A DNA stretch of 64,000 nt from Kaistella yonginensis. GTDB lineage: Bacteria > Bacteroidota > Bacteroidia > Flavobacteriales > Weeksellaceae. Of this stretch, positions 53,973-63,350 are shown piece after piece. The stretch spans positions 62,001-126,000 of the forward strand of contig NZ_JAUFQB010000022.1 of assembly GCF_030409525.1 (NCBI RefSeq). Direction: 5' to 3'. Made by a program: the position numbers and the translations under genes. Under the pieces are notes generated by a model. The model did no database searches and had not been told where the DNA came from. It saw only the letters and a program-made list of their open reading frames with translations. The first letter of the stretch is position 1; the number at the start of each line of letters is the position of its first letter.

Positions 53973-55868
53973 CTAGTTATTTTCAACTGAATCAATTTCT
54001 ACGGCGATTTCTTTTTTATCAATATCTGGATCTTCAACAACCAAATTGTCGAGGATAAATAACTGGCGATCCGGCGTATTTTTACCCATGTAAAATTCTA
54101 ATAATTGGTCAATGGTCTGATCTTTTCCGATAACAACAGGTTCTAGGCGAATATCCTTGCCAATAAAATGTTTAAATTCATCAGGGGAAATTTCTCCCAA
54201 TCCTTTAAATCGCGTGATTTCGGGGTTTTTTCCTAATTCATCTAAGGCTTTTATCCGTTCTATTTCAGAATAGCAATATCGGGTTTCTTTTTTATTTCGA
54301 ACCCTAAACAACGGCGTTTGCAGGATATATAAATGTCCGTTTTTAATTAAGTCAGGAAAAAATTGCAGAAAGAAAGTGATCATCAATAGTCGGATGTGCA
54401 TTCCGTCAACATCCGCATCAGTGGCGATTATCACATGATTATACCGCAAGTCTTCCAGTGAATCTTCAATATTTAAAGCAGCTTGAAGCATGTTAAATTC
54501 CTCATTTTCATACACGACTCTTTTGGTCAGACCATAACAATTCAAAGGTTTTCCTTTTAACGAAAACACTGCCTGAGTTTCCACATCCCGAGATTTGGTA
54601 ATTGAACCAGAAGCAGAATCACCCTCGGTGATAAAAATCATGGTTTCTGCTTTTCTTAAAGCTTTTTGATCGTTGTAATGTTGTCGGCAATCACGCAATT
54701 TTTTATTGTGCAAAGAAACTTTCTTGGCTCTTTCGCGGGCTAATTTCTGAATTCCAGAAAGTTCTTTTCTTTCTCGTTCAGAAATAATAATTTTCCGGTG
54801 AATGGCTTCTGCAATATCCTGATTTTGGTGCAAGAAATTATCGAGTTTATTTTTTAGGAAATTGGTAATAAAGGTTCTGACTGTTTCTTTGCCAGGTTCA
54901 ATTTCGTTGGATCCCAATTTTGTTTTGGTTTGCGATTCGAACACCGGTTCAATTACTTTAATCGCCACCGCCGCAATGATTGATTTGCGAATATCGGCTG
55001 CCTCGAAATTTTTGTTAAAATATTCCCGAATGGTTTTTACATAGGCTTCCCGAAATGCGTTTAAGTGCGTTCCACCTTGCGTGGTGTTTTGCCCGTTAAC
55101 AAAAGAGAAATAGGTCTCCGACTGTGACTTATCGGAATGCGTAATTGCGACTTCTATATCTTCATCTTTTAAATGAACGATCGGATATAAAATTTCACCT
55201 TCAATTTCTTCTTGCAGCAAATCTTTCAATCCATTTTCAGAGAAGTAGGTTTCGCCATTAAAAATTATTTTCAGGCCAGGATTGAGGTAGCAATAATTTT
55301 TGAGCATTTTCTCGATATACTCTTTTCTAAATTTGAAATGGGTGAATATCGTGGTGTCAGGAATAAACGTGATTTCCGTACCGTTTCTATCGGTGGACTC
55401 TGCCTCTTTAAACTCTTTGGTAATGAGACCTTGAGAGAATTCAGCGATTTTCATTTTTCCATCGCGAATTGATTTTACTTTGAAAAATTCTGAAAGGGCA
55501 TTTACCGCTTTCGATCCTACTCCATTTAATCCCACGGATTTTTTAAAGGCTTTGGAATCATATTTTCCACCGGTATTCATTTTAGAAACCGCATCGACTA
55601 CTTTGCCTAAAGGAATACCACGACCATAATCACGAATGGTTGCTTGGCCATCGTCAATTTTTATTTCGATTCTTTTTCCAGATTTCATAACGAATTCATC
55701 GATGGAGTTATCGATAATTTCTTTGAGCAAGATATAAATTCCATCGTCCGCCGAAGAACCATCACCCAACTTGCCGATGTACATTCCCGGTCGAAGTCGG
55801 ATATGCTCTTGCCAATCGAGGGTTCTAATATTATCTTCGGAATAGTTCACAATAGTGTTTTCGCTCAT
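53973..55868 (-). CDS. parE: Topoisomerase IV subunit B
   Basis: This 631-residue ATPase subunit of topoisomerase IV contains the GHKL ATP site with [22 protein letters not shown] and [14 protein letters not shown], the [10 protein letters not shown] loop, and the TOPRIM motifs ITEGDSASG and [10 protein letters not shown]. It begins [21 protein letters not shown]. The length is that of ParE or a standard GyrB without an insert; pairing with parC in one operon favours ParE. A -7 box TATTTTTG lies 37 bases upstream. The gene is followed by a small membrane protein and parC. Confidence 0.93.
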   Translation of the reverse strand: MSENTIVNYSEDNIRTLDWQEHIRLRPGMYIGKLGDGSSADDGIYILLKEIIDNSIDEFVMKSGKRIEIKIDDGQATIRDYGRGIPLGKVVDAVSKMNTGGKYDSKAFKKSVGLNGVGSKAVNALSEFFKVKSIRDGKMKIAEFSQGLITKEFKEAESTDRNGTEITFIPDTTIFTHFKFRKEYIEKMLKNYCYLNPGLKIIFNGETYFSENGLKDLLQEEIEGEILYPIVHLKDEDIEVAITHSDKSQSETYFSFVNGQNTTQGGTHLNAFREAYVKTIREYFNKNFEAADIRKSIIAAVAIKVIEPVFESQTKTKLGSNEIEPGKETVRTFITNFLKNKLDNFLHQNQDIAEAIHRKIIISERERKELSGIQKLARERAKKVSLHNKKLRDCRQHYNDQKALRKAETMIFITEGDSASGSITKSRDVETQAVFSLKGKPLNCYGLTKRVVYENEEFNMLQAALNIEDSLEDLRYNHVIIATDADVDGMHIRLLMITFFLQFFPDLIKNGHLYILQTPLFRVRNKKETRYCYSEIERIKALDELGKNPEITRFKGLGEISPDEFKHFIGKDIRLEPVVIGKDQTIDQLLEFYMGKNTPDRQLFILDNLVVEDPDIDKKEIAVEIDSVENN

Positions 55869-55904
55869 ATTTTGATGGGACTGTTTTATAAAATCAGTAA
55901 CTCA

Positions 55905-55912
55905 CAAAAATA
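55905..55912 (-). promoter_or_regulatory. Candidate -7 box for parE-parC
   Basis: The minus strand reads TATTTTTG, a perfect -7 match, ending 36 bases before the parE ATG. No TTG at the usual -33 spacing. Confidence 0.45.
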
Positions 55913-56023
55913 GGGAAAGCAAACCAATTTTAAAAATTTTGGGGAGAAATAATTTTAAAGTTTTAAAATATGGAACTCAAGCTTGAATTGATTCATTTTC
56001 TATAAACCTTAATTCAAGTAGAT

Positions 56024-57085
56024 TTATGTTTGTGGCAATGATTGGTGGTTGGCAGATTCTTGGTCAAGAATACTTTTTTCAATTTTATAAATTCTATAAA
56101 GAATTCCGGGTAAAGAGAGCATTACTGGACCGAAAACCAATCCCATCACTCCAAAAATCTTTAAGCCTAAAACAACTCCAAAAACGGTGATCAGTGGATG
56201 TATATCGGCCATCTCTTTCATCAGTGTAAATCTCAGAACATTATCGATGCCGCCCACGAAAATTAAACAGTACCCCGTTAGAATTAAGCCGCCACTAACA
56301 TCGCCGCTGGCAATTTGGTAGATACAAACCGGAATATAAACAAACATGGTTCCCAAAACAGGAACAATGGATGCTGCGCCCGTGAGCAACCCCCAAAAAA
56401 TCGCATTGTCGACCCCAAAGATGGAATAACCGATGATAGCGATGACCCCCTGACTGAAACCTAAAATCGGAATTCCGTATGCATTGGATTTAATAAGCGC
56501 AATATTTTCCTGAATTAAAAATCGCTTACTTGCTTTAGATAGTGGTAGAAGTTCTTTCAAAATCGCTTCCATACTTCGGGCCTTTAAAAGCATAAAATAA
56601 AGAATAAAAAGAGCGACGAAAATATTCGCAAAAGTTTGTCCCACCCATTGCACTGTTGAAGGAATATAGGAGGCCACTTTATTGACCAATTGTAAAACTT
56701 GGGAATGTGTCACACTGAAATCAAACCGCTGCAAAAATTCATTATTTTCAAGTAAGATACGAACGGCATTGAATTTTTCTACAATAACTTCTCTGTTGCT
56801 GATGAGTTCATTGATTTTCGGCACCAGTATTTCAAGAATAATCCACAATGGTATCGCAAAGGTGATGATGATTAAAAAAATAATCAGGGAAATTGATAGG
56901 TTTTTGTTGTATTTTTTTATTTCGATCAGTTTTAAATAAAATTTTCTTGTTAGCACATACAAAGTAATGGCGCCTAATAAGCCGGAGACAAAATAGTTTA
57001 ATTCAATTAAAATAATCAGAATGAGCAGAAGCGCAATAAATAGAAGGGCTTTCTGAACATTTATTTTCTCAAAAAGTTTTTGCAT
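56024..57085 (-). CDS. AI-2E family transporter-like membrane protein
   Basis: This 353-residue protein has about eight membrane helices: two pairs at the N-terminus, a hydrophilic segment with helices near 95-140, then ALFILYFMLLKARSM, GFSQGVIAIIGYSIFGV and the later helices with VVLGLKIFGVMGLVFGPVML. This is the PerM/YdiK/TqsA (AI-2E) family, whose members export autoinducer-2 or act as cation/proton exchangers. Substrate assignment is not possible here. It is separated from the Ca-type ATPase gene by 69 bases and is probably cotranscribed with it or read from its own -7 box at 57104-57111. Confidence 0.85.
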   Translation of the reverse strand: MQKLFEKINVQKALLFIALLLILIILIELNYFVSGLLGAITLYVLTRKFYLKLIEIKKYNKNLSISLIIFLIIITFAIPLWIILEILVPKINELISNREVIVEKFNAVRILLENNEFLQRFDFSVTHSQVLQLVNKVASYIPSTVQWVGQTFANIFVALFILYFMLLKARSMEAILKELLPLSKASKRFLIQENIALIKSNAYGIPILGFSQGVIAIIGYSIFGVDNAIFWGLLTGAASIVPVLGTMFVYIPVCIYQIASGDVSGGLILTGYCLIFVGGIDNVLRFTLMKEMADIHPLITVFGVVLGLKIFGVMGLVFGPVMLSLPGILYRIYKIEKSILDQESANHQSLPQT

Positions 57086-57103
57086 ACTTCATTAATTTAC
57101 AAT

Positions 57104-57111
57104 CAAATGTA
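57104..57111 (-). promoter_or_regulatory. Candidate -7 box for the AI-2E gene
   Basis: The minus strand reads TACATTTG, fitting TAnnTTTG, and ends 18 bases before the ATG. No -33 TTG is evident. Confidence 0.35.
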
Positions 57112-57154
57112 TAAAACATTACTTAATTAAGTTTGATGAAAACGGGATAAATTT

Positions 57155-59806
57155 TTATTTTTTAAATCTCCATAGTATTTTATACAATTCTATAACCGTT
57201 AATGGTAGCAGTCCCAAAAAGAACGCCATGAGCCAGCCTTTTTGATCCAACATGTGAAGCTTAAATGCGTCGCGTAATATTGGGAGTGAAAGCACCAAAA
57301 CCTGTAGTAAAATCCCCAGAATAATGGATCCAATTAAATATCTATTGCTGAATAGTCCGATAACATATAGTGGTTTCTTGCTGTTTCGCAAGCCTAAAGA
57401 ATAGAAAAGCTGTGCAAAGACTAAAACCATGAAAGCCAAAGTTCGTGCATTTTTCAAAACTTCATCGGGAATGTTTTTATCCATAGGGGAATAGCCGAGT
57501 TCATAAAAGCCGTACCAAAACGCAAAGATGCTGATTAAGCCAATAAAAATTCCGCCCAAAACCGCTTGCAGGCCAGCACCATGAGAAAAGAAATTCTCTG
57601 TGGTTTCACGGGGTTTTTCTTTCATCACATCAGGGTCATCATTATCCATCCCCAAGGCAATGGCAGGTAAGGAATCGGTAATTAAGTTAATCCACAAAAG
57701 TTGTGTCGCAATCAGTGGTGAAGCCCAACCGATGAGTAAAGCAATAAACATCAGAATCACTTCACCCAGATTGCAAGTAAGTAGAAATAGGACTGATTTT
57801 TTAATATTGTTATAGATATTTCTGCCCAATTCAATCGCTTTGATAATGGTTGAAAAATTATCATCCGTCAAAATCATATCGGCTGCGCCTTTGGCAACAT
57901 CAGTTCCGGTAATTCCCATAGCAACACCGATGTCGGCCGCGTTAAGAGAAGGCGCATCATTTACGCCATCGCCGGTCATAGAAACCACGTTTCCATTGGC
58001 CTTTAAAGCACGTACGATTTTTACCTTATGTTCGGGTGATACTCTGGCATAGACCAAATAATTGTCTACGTTCTTTCGTAATTCTTCGTCACTGAAGTCA
58101 TCGAGCTCAGGACCTGTAAGAACTTCACTCAGGTGTGCTGCAATGTTCAAATCTTTTGCAATGGCAAAGGCGGTATTTTTGTGATCACCGGTAATCATGA
58201 TGGTTTTTATCCCGGCCTCTTTTGCTCGTTTTATGGCAGGTTTTACTTCATCTCTAGCAGGATCGATCATTCCTACCAAACCGAGCAAAACCAAATCCTC
58301 CTCCATTTCTTCAGGTTTTGTTTCCTGTGATGCTGGTTTATAAGCCAAAGCCAAAGTGCGCAATGCTTGATCGGACATTTCTCGGGCGGCTTTGCTAAAG
58401 TTTTTTAAATCGAGCTCGGTAATAGGCCGAATTTCACCATCTGCAAAAATTCTGGTGCTAATTTTATTGAGGCTTCCCAAGGCACCTTTTGTAAAAATCT
58501 TGTAGTCGCCATCTTCTTCTCTCATCAGAACCGACATCATTTTTCTATCGCTGTCGAATGACTGTTCATCGATTCTTTTTGTATTAATTTTTAGAAATTC
58601 GCGGTTAAGCCCAATGGTATCGCCGAGTGCTAAAAGTGCAACTTCTGTGGGATCGCCCGTTGAGTCACCCTTTTCAAGAGTGGCGTCTGAACAAAGAATC
58701 ATTCCTTTCGTTAAAAACCGGACAGAATGCGGAAGGTTATTTTTCTGTGTAAGCTCAATATCGATAAGTCCATCGGCGGTATAAACCTGGGTAACGGTCA
58801 TTTTATTCATCGTTAATGTTCCCGTTTTATCCGAACAAATTACATTTACAGAACCTAAAGTTTCCACCGCCGGAAGTTGTCTGATAATGGCATTTTTCTT
58901 TGACATTGAAGTAACTCCTATGGAAAGGACGACTGCAACAATCGCTGCCAAACCTTCAGGAATAGAAGCCACTGCCAACGAAACCGAGATCAGAAACATT
59001 TCCGCTAAATCTCTTCCTTGAAACCAAGAAATGATAAAAATAAAAATACAAATTGCAACGGCGATTTTGCCCAGCATTTTTCCCAGTTGATTTAGGCGTT
59101 TTTCGAGCGGCGTTTTACTGTTTTCTTCATGATCAATTAGATGCGCAATTTTGCCCATCTCGGTTTTCATCCCTGTTTCTACAACCACACCAAGCCCTCG
59201 TCCGGCGGTGATAATGGAAGACATAAAAGCCTGATTCTTCTTTTCACCCAAAGGAATTTTCACCGCTTCGAAAATCGGTTCGGTCATCTTATTTTGCGGA
59301 ACAGATTCCCCGGTCAGGGCAGATTCTTCACTCTGGAGGTTGGCGGCTTCGATGAGGCGTAAATCTGCTGGCACAATTCTACCCGCTTCCAATATAACAA
59401 TATCGCCGGGTACAAGTTCAGCACTGTCAATTTCAGTGGTATGAGAATCTCTCTTTACCAATGCTTTTGGAGAGGACATTTTCATCAGTGCTTCGATGGC
59501 TTTTCCCGCCTGAACTTCTTGATAAACACCAATCCCAGCATTGATGAGAATTACTAAAATAATGATTATGGAATCCACGTATTCCCTCATAAAAAAAGTG
59601 ATGACTACGGCTGCTAACAATACAAAAATCAGCCAGTCATTCAATTGAGAAAGAAAAATCTGAAAAACTGTTTTCTTTTTTTTAGCCTCTAATTGATTCG
59701 GACCGTATTTCAGTTTTCTTTGATGAACTTCTTCGGAAGAGAGTCCTGTTTCGGGGTTAACTTTAAGTTCTTTTAAAGTGTCTTTTATCGATTTTGTAAA
59801 CCACAT
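57155..59806 (-). CDS. Calcium-type P-type ATPase
   Basis: This 883-residue P2-type cation pump has an N-terminal cation-ATPase domain and the TGES motif in ALTGESVP (164-171). The ion-site motif is SIPEGLAA (281-288), the phosphorylated Asp326 is in CSDKTGTLTMNK, and the hinge is MTGDGVNDAPSLNAADIG. The C-terminal helices carry NLGEVILMFIALLIGWASP and LLWINLITDSLPAIALG. PEGL and NLITDxxPA are typical of SERCA/PMCA-like Ca2+ pumps, so Ca2+ export is the best guess; Mn2+ or Na+ cannot be ruled out. It ends in a hydrophobic segment without a calmodulin-binding tail. The AI-2E-type gene lies upstream relative to neither, being downstream on this strand. Confidence 0.92.
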   Translation of the reverse strand: MWFTKSIKDTLKELKVNPETGLSSEEVHQRKLKYGPNQLEAKKKKTVFQIFLSQLNDWLIFVLLAAVVITFFMREYVDSIIIILVILINAGIGVYQEVQAGKAIEALMKMSSPKALVKRDSHTTEIDSAELVPGDIVILEAGRIVPADLRLIEAANLQSEESALTGESVPQNKMTEPIFEAVKIPLGEKKNQAFMSSIITAGRGLGVVVETGMKTEMGKIAHLIDHEENSKTPLEKRLNQLGKMLGKIAVAICIFIFIISWFQGRDLAEMFLISVSLAVASIPEGLAAIVAVVLSIGVTSMSKKNAIIRQLPAVETLGSVNVICSDKTGTLTMNKMTVTQVYTADGLIDIELTQKNNLPHSVRFLTKGMILCSDATLEKGDSTGDPTEVALLALGDTIGLNREFLKINTKRIDEQSFDSDRKMMSVLMREEDGDYKIFTKGALGSLNKISTRIFADGEIRPITELDLKNFSKAAREMSDQALRTLALAYKPASQETKPEEMEEDLVLLGLVGMIDPARDEVKPAIKRAKEAGIKTIMITGDHKNTAFAIAKDLNIAAHLSEVLTGPELDDFSDEELRKNVDNYLVYARVSPEHKVKIVRALKANGNVVSMTGDGVNDAPSLNAADIGVAMGITGTDVAKGAADMILTDDNFSTIIKAIELGRNIYNNIKKSVLFLLTCNLGEVILMFIALLIGWASPLIATQLLWINLITDSLPAIALGMDNDDPDVMKEKPRETTENFFSHGAGLQAVLGGIFIGLISIFAFWYGFYELGYSPMDKNIPDEVLKNARTLAFMVLVFAQLFYSLGLRNSKKPLYVIGLFSNRYLIGSIILGILLQVLVLSLPILRDAFKLHMLDQKGWLMAFFLGLLPLTVIELYKILWRFKK

Positions 59807-59911
59807 CGTGAGATTATATTTAAAAATAAGGGTACATAAAATGAAGTTGAAATTTAAGGATAATTCTTTTATTAAAAGGTATTTTCATGAGGATTAAAGG
59901 ATGAATTAATC

Positions 59912-59943
59912 CATAAAAAAAACCTTTCGTTAGAAAAGGTTTT
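59912..59943 (-). terminator. Terminator after the FMN reductase gene
   Basis: AAAACCTTT (59919-59927) pairs with AAAGGTTTT (59935-59943); on the minus strand the stem is followed by a T run. It begins about 18 bases past the reductase stop. Confidence 0.8.
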
Positions 59944-59960
59944 TGAAAATAGTTGGATTT

Positions 59961-60506
59961 TTAGAATTTGTAAACCCAATTTGCATAAGCATCAATGTAG
60001 GTTTTTAGGAATTTTTCGGTTCTTTCGATGACAGTTTTTCCATCTTCTTGGAATAATTCGTGAACTTTGCCAAGGTACATTTCCGGTTGTTGCATCATGG
60101 GAACATCAAGAAAAACCACGGCCTGACGGATGTTATGGTTAGCTCCGAAGCCACCAATACCACTTGGAGAAGCAGTTACCACCGAACCCGGTTTTCCTTT
60201 CCAAACACTTTTTCCACCCGGTCGAGAAGCCACATCAATGGCATTTTTCAGCACGGCGGGAATGGTGCGGTTGTATTCTGGCGAAACGAAAAGTACGCCA
60301 TCCGAATTTTTAATTGTTTCCCGAAAATCAGTCCATTGTTTTGGTGGATTTTCCTCTAAATCTTCATTGTAAAATGGCAAATCCCCAATTTCTACAAGCT
60401 CCATATTTAAAGATTTAGGTGCTAAACGAATCAGCTCCATGGCGATTTTTCTGTTGAATGATTCTTTACGTAAACTTCCGACTAAAACGGTGATTTTCTT
60501 TTCCAT
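59961..60506 (-). CDS. NADPH-dependent FMN reductase-family protein
   Basis: This 181-residue flavodoxin-fold protein begins ITVLVGSLRKESFNRKIAMEL, cited as VGSLRKESFNRK, and has VLFVSPEYNRTIPAVLKNAIDVASRP and KPGSVVTASPSGIGGFGANHNIRQ. These are the FMN phosphate-binding loop, the SPEYN motif and the GGxG segment of the NADPH-dependent FMN/azo/quinone reductase family (ChrR/YieF/SsuE-like). It would reduce quinones, FMN or metals with NADPH, and the natural substrate is open. The gene is monocistronic. Confidence 0.9.
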   Translation of the reverse strand: MEKKITVLVGSLRKESFNRKIAMELIRLAPKSLNMELVEIGDLPFYNEDLEENPPKQWTDFRETIKNSDGVLFVSPEYNRTIPAVLKNAIDVASRPGGKSVWKGKPGSVVTASPSGIGGFGANHNIRQAVVFLDVPMMQQPEMYLGKVHELFQEDGKTVIERTEKFLKTYIDAYANWVYKF

Positions 60507-60642
60507 ATTTTTAATTTGAACTCAAGATACGAATACTCGTTCTTACATTTCGATTCCAAATTATTTTTAACATAATTTTAATATCATTTCCTTAAAAAAG
60601 TAAAAGAATTACTCTTCACTTCGCTAAAATTTGTATTTGATT

Positions 60643-61446
60643 TTAATTTTTAATAAACTTCCTTGAAATTACTTCATTTCCATAATAAACATTAAGAATA
60701 TATTGCCCGTTGGAAAGATCTTTAACATCAACAGTAGCGGAAGAAGTTTCCTTTACTTTTTTCCCAGTCATGTCAAAAATACGTACATTTTGTAATCCTT
60801 TTACATTTTGAATGTTCAGAAAGTCAGAAGTTGGATTTGGATAAATTGATAATTGGATTTTGTTTATAGCCGCAACACCCATATTTTCTTGGAAAACCAC
60901 TTGTACATCATCTAAACCAATGAAGGCAATATCTGTACAGTTGTAATGACGGAACACCAATTTCACTTTTTGGCCCGTATAAGCTGAAATATCTACAGAA
61001 ATATTTTTCGCAACTTGCGTGTAACCTGCATCTAAAGTTTCTTCAAAAACCGGAGTTTCTGTTCCGGTGAATGTTGCGTTTTCTGAAATGACGTAGACGG
61101 CATAATGTTCCTCAAATATTTCTTCATCAAAAGCGCCAACTTTAAATCGAAGAGTGAGCTGCCCGGAACTATTTGGCAAAGTAAATACGGGACTTGTTAA
61201 GGTGTTATCGGGCGTGAACGCTTCAAAATACCAAGACCAAGAGGTTGCAAAATCACCTGTGAATGCAGGCATATCATCTTCTTCTGCATTATAAAATTCC
61301 CATTTTTGACCATCTCCATCACGATCCGTATTTTCCCATAACGCCACTTTTACAGGATCATTAAAATTGTCTTCAAAAACTACCGTTTGCGAAAATCCCA
61401 AAATCCCAAAAGTCAGCATTGAGAGCACTAATAAATTTTTTGTCAT
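60643..61446 (-). CDS. T9SS-exported protein with MAM-like domain
   Basis: This 267-residue protein has a signal peptide (KNLLVLSMLTFGILGFSQ) and a beta-sandwich domain (about 20-185). That domain carries VVFEDNFNDPVKVALWENTDRDGDG-type features (EDNFND, DRDGDGQKWEFY, LTSPVFTLPNSSGQLTLRFK), as in choice-of-anchor J/MAM-like domains. A type IX sorting domain follows (about 195-267): SIYPNPTSDFLNIQNVKG, VRIFDMTGKKVKETS and LSNGQYILNVYYGNEVISRKF. It should be exported by the T9SS and may bind carbohydrate or the cell surface. No enzyme motif is visible. Confidence 0.88.
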   Translation of the reverse strand: MTKNLLVLSMLTFGILGFSQTVVFEDNFNDPVKVALWENTDRDGDGQKWEFYNAEEDDMPAFTGDFATSWSWYFEAFTPDNTLTSPVFTLPNSSGQLTLRFKVGAFDEEIFEEHYAVYVISENATFTGTETPVFEETLDAGYTQVAKNISVDISAYTGQKVKLVFRHYNCTDIAFIGLDDVQVVFQENMGVAAINKIQLSIYPNPTSDFLNIQNVKGLQNVRIFDMTGKKVKETSSATVDVKDLSNGQYILNVYYGNEVISRKFIKN

Positions 61447-61461
61447 AATATCAATTTATTT

Positions 61462-61469
61462 CAAATATA
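61462..61469 (-). promoter_or_regulatory. Candidate -7 box for the T9SS cargo gene
   Basis: The minus strand reads TATATTTG, a perfect -7 match, ending 15 bases before the ATG. No suitable -33 TTG was seen. Confidence 0.45.
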
Positions 61470-61530
61470 CAAATCGCAATTTAATCTGATAGCATATTAC
61501 TGAAAATGCCTGATATTTTTGATTAGACAG

Positions 61531-61555
61531 AAAAAAGCGAGCTCAGGAGCCCACT
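61531..61555 (-). terminator. ychF terminator
   Basis: On the minus strand AGTGGGCT (61555-61548) pairs with AGCTCGCT (61543-61536) through two wobble pairs around a four-base loop, followed by a T run. It lies 27 bases after the ychF stop. Confidence 0.65.
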
Positions 61556-61582
61556 TTACGATCTATATTATGTAAAATGAAA

Positions 61583-62674
61583 TTATACGTTGAAGCGGAA
61601 GTTCATCATATCGCCATCTTGAACAATGTATTCTTTTCCTTCCACCGATAATTTTCCGGCTTCTTTTACTTTGGCTTCTGAACCAAATTTTAAAAAATCT
61701 TCATATTTAATAACTTCTGCACGGATAAAACCTTTTTCGAAATCGGTATGAATCACGCCCGCTGCTTGCGGAGCAGTCCAACCTTTTCCAATGGTCCAGG
61801 CACGAACTTCTTTTACCCCGGCTGTAAAATAGGTTTGTAAATGTAGTAAGTCGTATGCTTTACGGATCAATCGGTTCACTCCAGGTTCAGCTAAACCCAG
61901 TTCTTCCAGAAACATTTGTCTTTCTTCAAAGGTTTCCAGCTCATTAATGTCGGCTTCGATTTGTGCTGCAAGAACTACCACTTCAGCATTTTCCAGGGCA
62001 GCCATTTCTTCTATTTTAGCGATCCACTCATTTCCATTTTTAATGGAATTCTCATCTACATTACAAACATAAAGAACCGGTTTGTTGGTCAATAACTGCA
62101 CATCGGCAATAATAGCTTTCGAAAAATCATCGGTTGGAAATTCGCGTGCATTTTTGCCTTCTTCTACAAATTTCTGTAAATTAAGGAGCGTTTCATAAGT
62201 CATCACATCATCTTTCTTCCCAGATTTAATGAATTTTTTTGCCTTTTCAACTGCTTTTGCCAGGGTTTCAATATCTTTTAATTGAAGTTCGATATCGATA
62301 ATTTCTTTATCGCGCATTGGATCTACTGAACCTTCCACATGAACAATATTTCCGTTTTCGAAACATCTTAGCACATGAATAATCGCTTCACATTCTCTAA
62401 TATTAGCCAGGAATTTATTTCCTAAACCTTCTCCTTTACTGGCTCCTTTTACCAATCCTGCAATATCTACGATTTCTACCACTGCAGGTAAAACTCTTTC
62501 AGGTTGTACTAATTTTTCCAGTTCAAACAAACGTTCATCTGGTACAGAGACCGTCCCGATATTGGGTTCTATGGTACAGAAAGGATAGTTAGCAGATTGC
62601 GCTTTGGCGTTGCTTAAACAGTTAAAAAGGGTTGATTTGCCTACATTGGGTAAACCTACGATTCCACATTTCAT
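61583..62674 (-). CDS. ychF: YchF/OLA1-type ATPase
   Basis: This 363-residue P-loop protein is an Obg-related ATPase that binds the ribosome and prefers ATP over GTP. Motifs are GIVGLPNVGKSTLFN (G1), IVDIAGLVKGASKGEGLGNKF split here as DIAGLVKGASKGEG (G3), and the altered G4 YVCNVDENS (NVDE in place of NKxD). The NVDE form explains the ATP preference in this family. A TGS domain is at the C-terminus (about 275-360), with FTAGVKEVRAWTI and GFIRAEVI. The sequence is complete, with conserved length. It is monocistronic with its own -7 box at 62730-62737. Confidence 0.95.
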   Translation of the reverse strand: MKCGIVGLPNVGKSTLFNCLSNAKAQSANYPFCTIEPNIGTVSVPDERLFELEKLVQPERVLPAVVEIVDIAGLVKGASKGEGLGNKFLANIRECEAIIHVLRCFENGNIVHVEGSVDPMRDKEIIDIELQLKDIETLAKAVEKAKKFIKSGKKDDVMTYETLLNLQKFVEEGKNAREFPTDDFSKAIIADVQLLTNKPVLYVCNVDENSIKNGNEWIAKIEEMAALENAEVVVLAAQIEADINELETFEERQMFLEELGLAEPGVNRLIRKAYDLLHLQTYFTAGVKEVRAWTIGKGWTAPQAAGVIHTDFEKGFIRAEVIKYEDFLKFGSEAKVKEAGKLSVEGKEYIVQDGDMMNFRFNV

Positions 62675-62729
62675 ATCTTGAGTTCAAAGTTTAAAATTGA
62701 AGGCTTTATACCTTATTATTAAGAATGGG

Positions 62730-62737
62730 CAAAGATA
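62730..62737 (-). promoter_or_regulatory. Candidate -7 box for ychF
   Basis: The minus strand reads TATCTTTG followed by C, fitting TAnnTTTG, and lies 55 bases before the ATG. No -33 TTG is evident. Confidence 0.4.
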
Positions 62738-62907
62738 AAGATTTTGATTGGGTTTTAAATAAAAAAAGGACAATTCTGGATAAAGTAGTCTTTAGAATAA
62801 TGATTTTACCGATGATCGCGGTTTTCTAAAATTACTGATAATATTCATCATTCTTTAGACTGGATTTTTCTTAACTTTAAGGTATTAAATAATTAAAAAG
62901 TATCGTC

Positions 62908-63141
62908 ATGGAAAATCACAATCTCACCAACGAATTCCCTGAACTGGCAGAAAAAATCAACACCTTTAAATTGAATGACGACGTTTTCAAAAAAATGTAT
63001 GTGAATTACGAAGAAATCAATGCACTCATTCAGCATTACGAAGAAGGCGACCAAAATCATACGACTGATGAACACTTAACGGATTTACGAAAAAAAAGAG
63101 TTCATTTAAAAGATGATCTTTATTCCTATTTAATGAAATAA
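62908..63141 (+). CDS. DUF465 (YdcH-like) small helical protein
   Basis: This 77-residue protein is almost wholly helical and charged. It reads ELAEKINTFKLNDDVFKKMY, then VNYEEINALIQHYEE and LTDLRKKRVHLKDDLYSYL, the pattern of DUF465/YdcH (two helices folding back on each other). The function is unknown to me. It has no signal peptide. It is divergent from ychF and ends before a terminator, so it is a single-gene unit. The ATG at 62908 is the only start before the conserved region. Confidence 0.8.
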   Translation: MENHNLTNEFPELAEKINTFKLNDDVFKKMYVNYEEINALIQHYEEGDQNHTTDEHLTDLRKKRVHLKDDLYSYLMK

Positions 63142-63169
63142 AACATTTCGTTTAAAAATTTCATTTCTG

Positions 63170-63196
63170 AAGCGGTCTTATAGATCGCTTTTTTTT
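63170..63196 (+). terminator. Terminator after the DUF465 gene
   Basis: AAGCGGTC (63170-63177) pairs with GATCGCTT (63183-63190) with one wobble, loop TTATA, followed by T to 63196. Confidence 0.8.
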
Positions 63197-63324
63197 GATG
63201 AAGCGGCACTCTTTTTCAGCGTAGTTGATTGGTAAAGAGAAGGTCAATATTAAATTTTCTTTAATTTTTAGGATAAAATTTTAGTAAATTCAAATAGATG
63301 GGTTCGTTTTTCACGAAAAAAGAT

Positions 63325-63332
63325 TACTTTTG
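63325..63332 (+). promoter_or_regulatory. Candidate -7 box for typA
   Basis: TACTTTTG followed by C matches TAnnTTTG and ends 18 bases before the preferred typA ATG. No clear -33 TTG. Confidence 0.5.
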
Positions 63333-63350
63333 CACCGTCAAAAAATGATT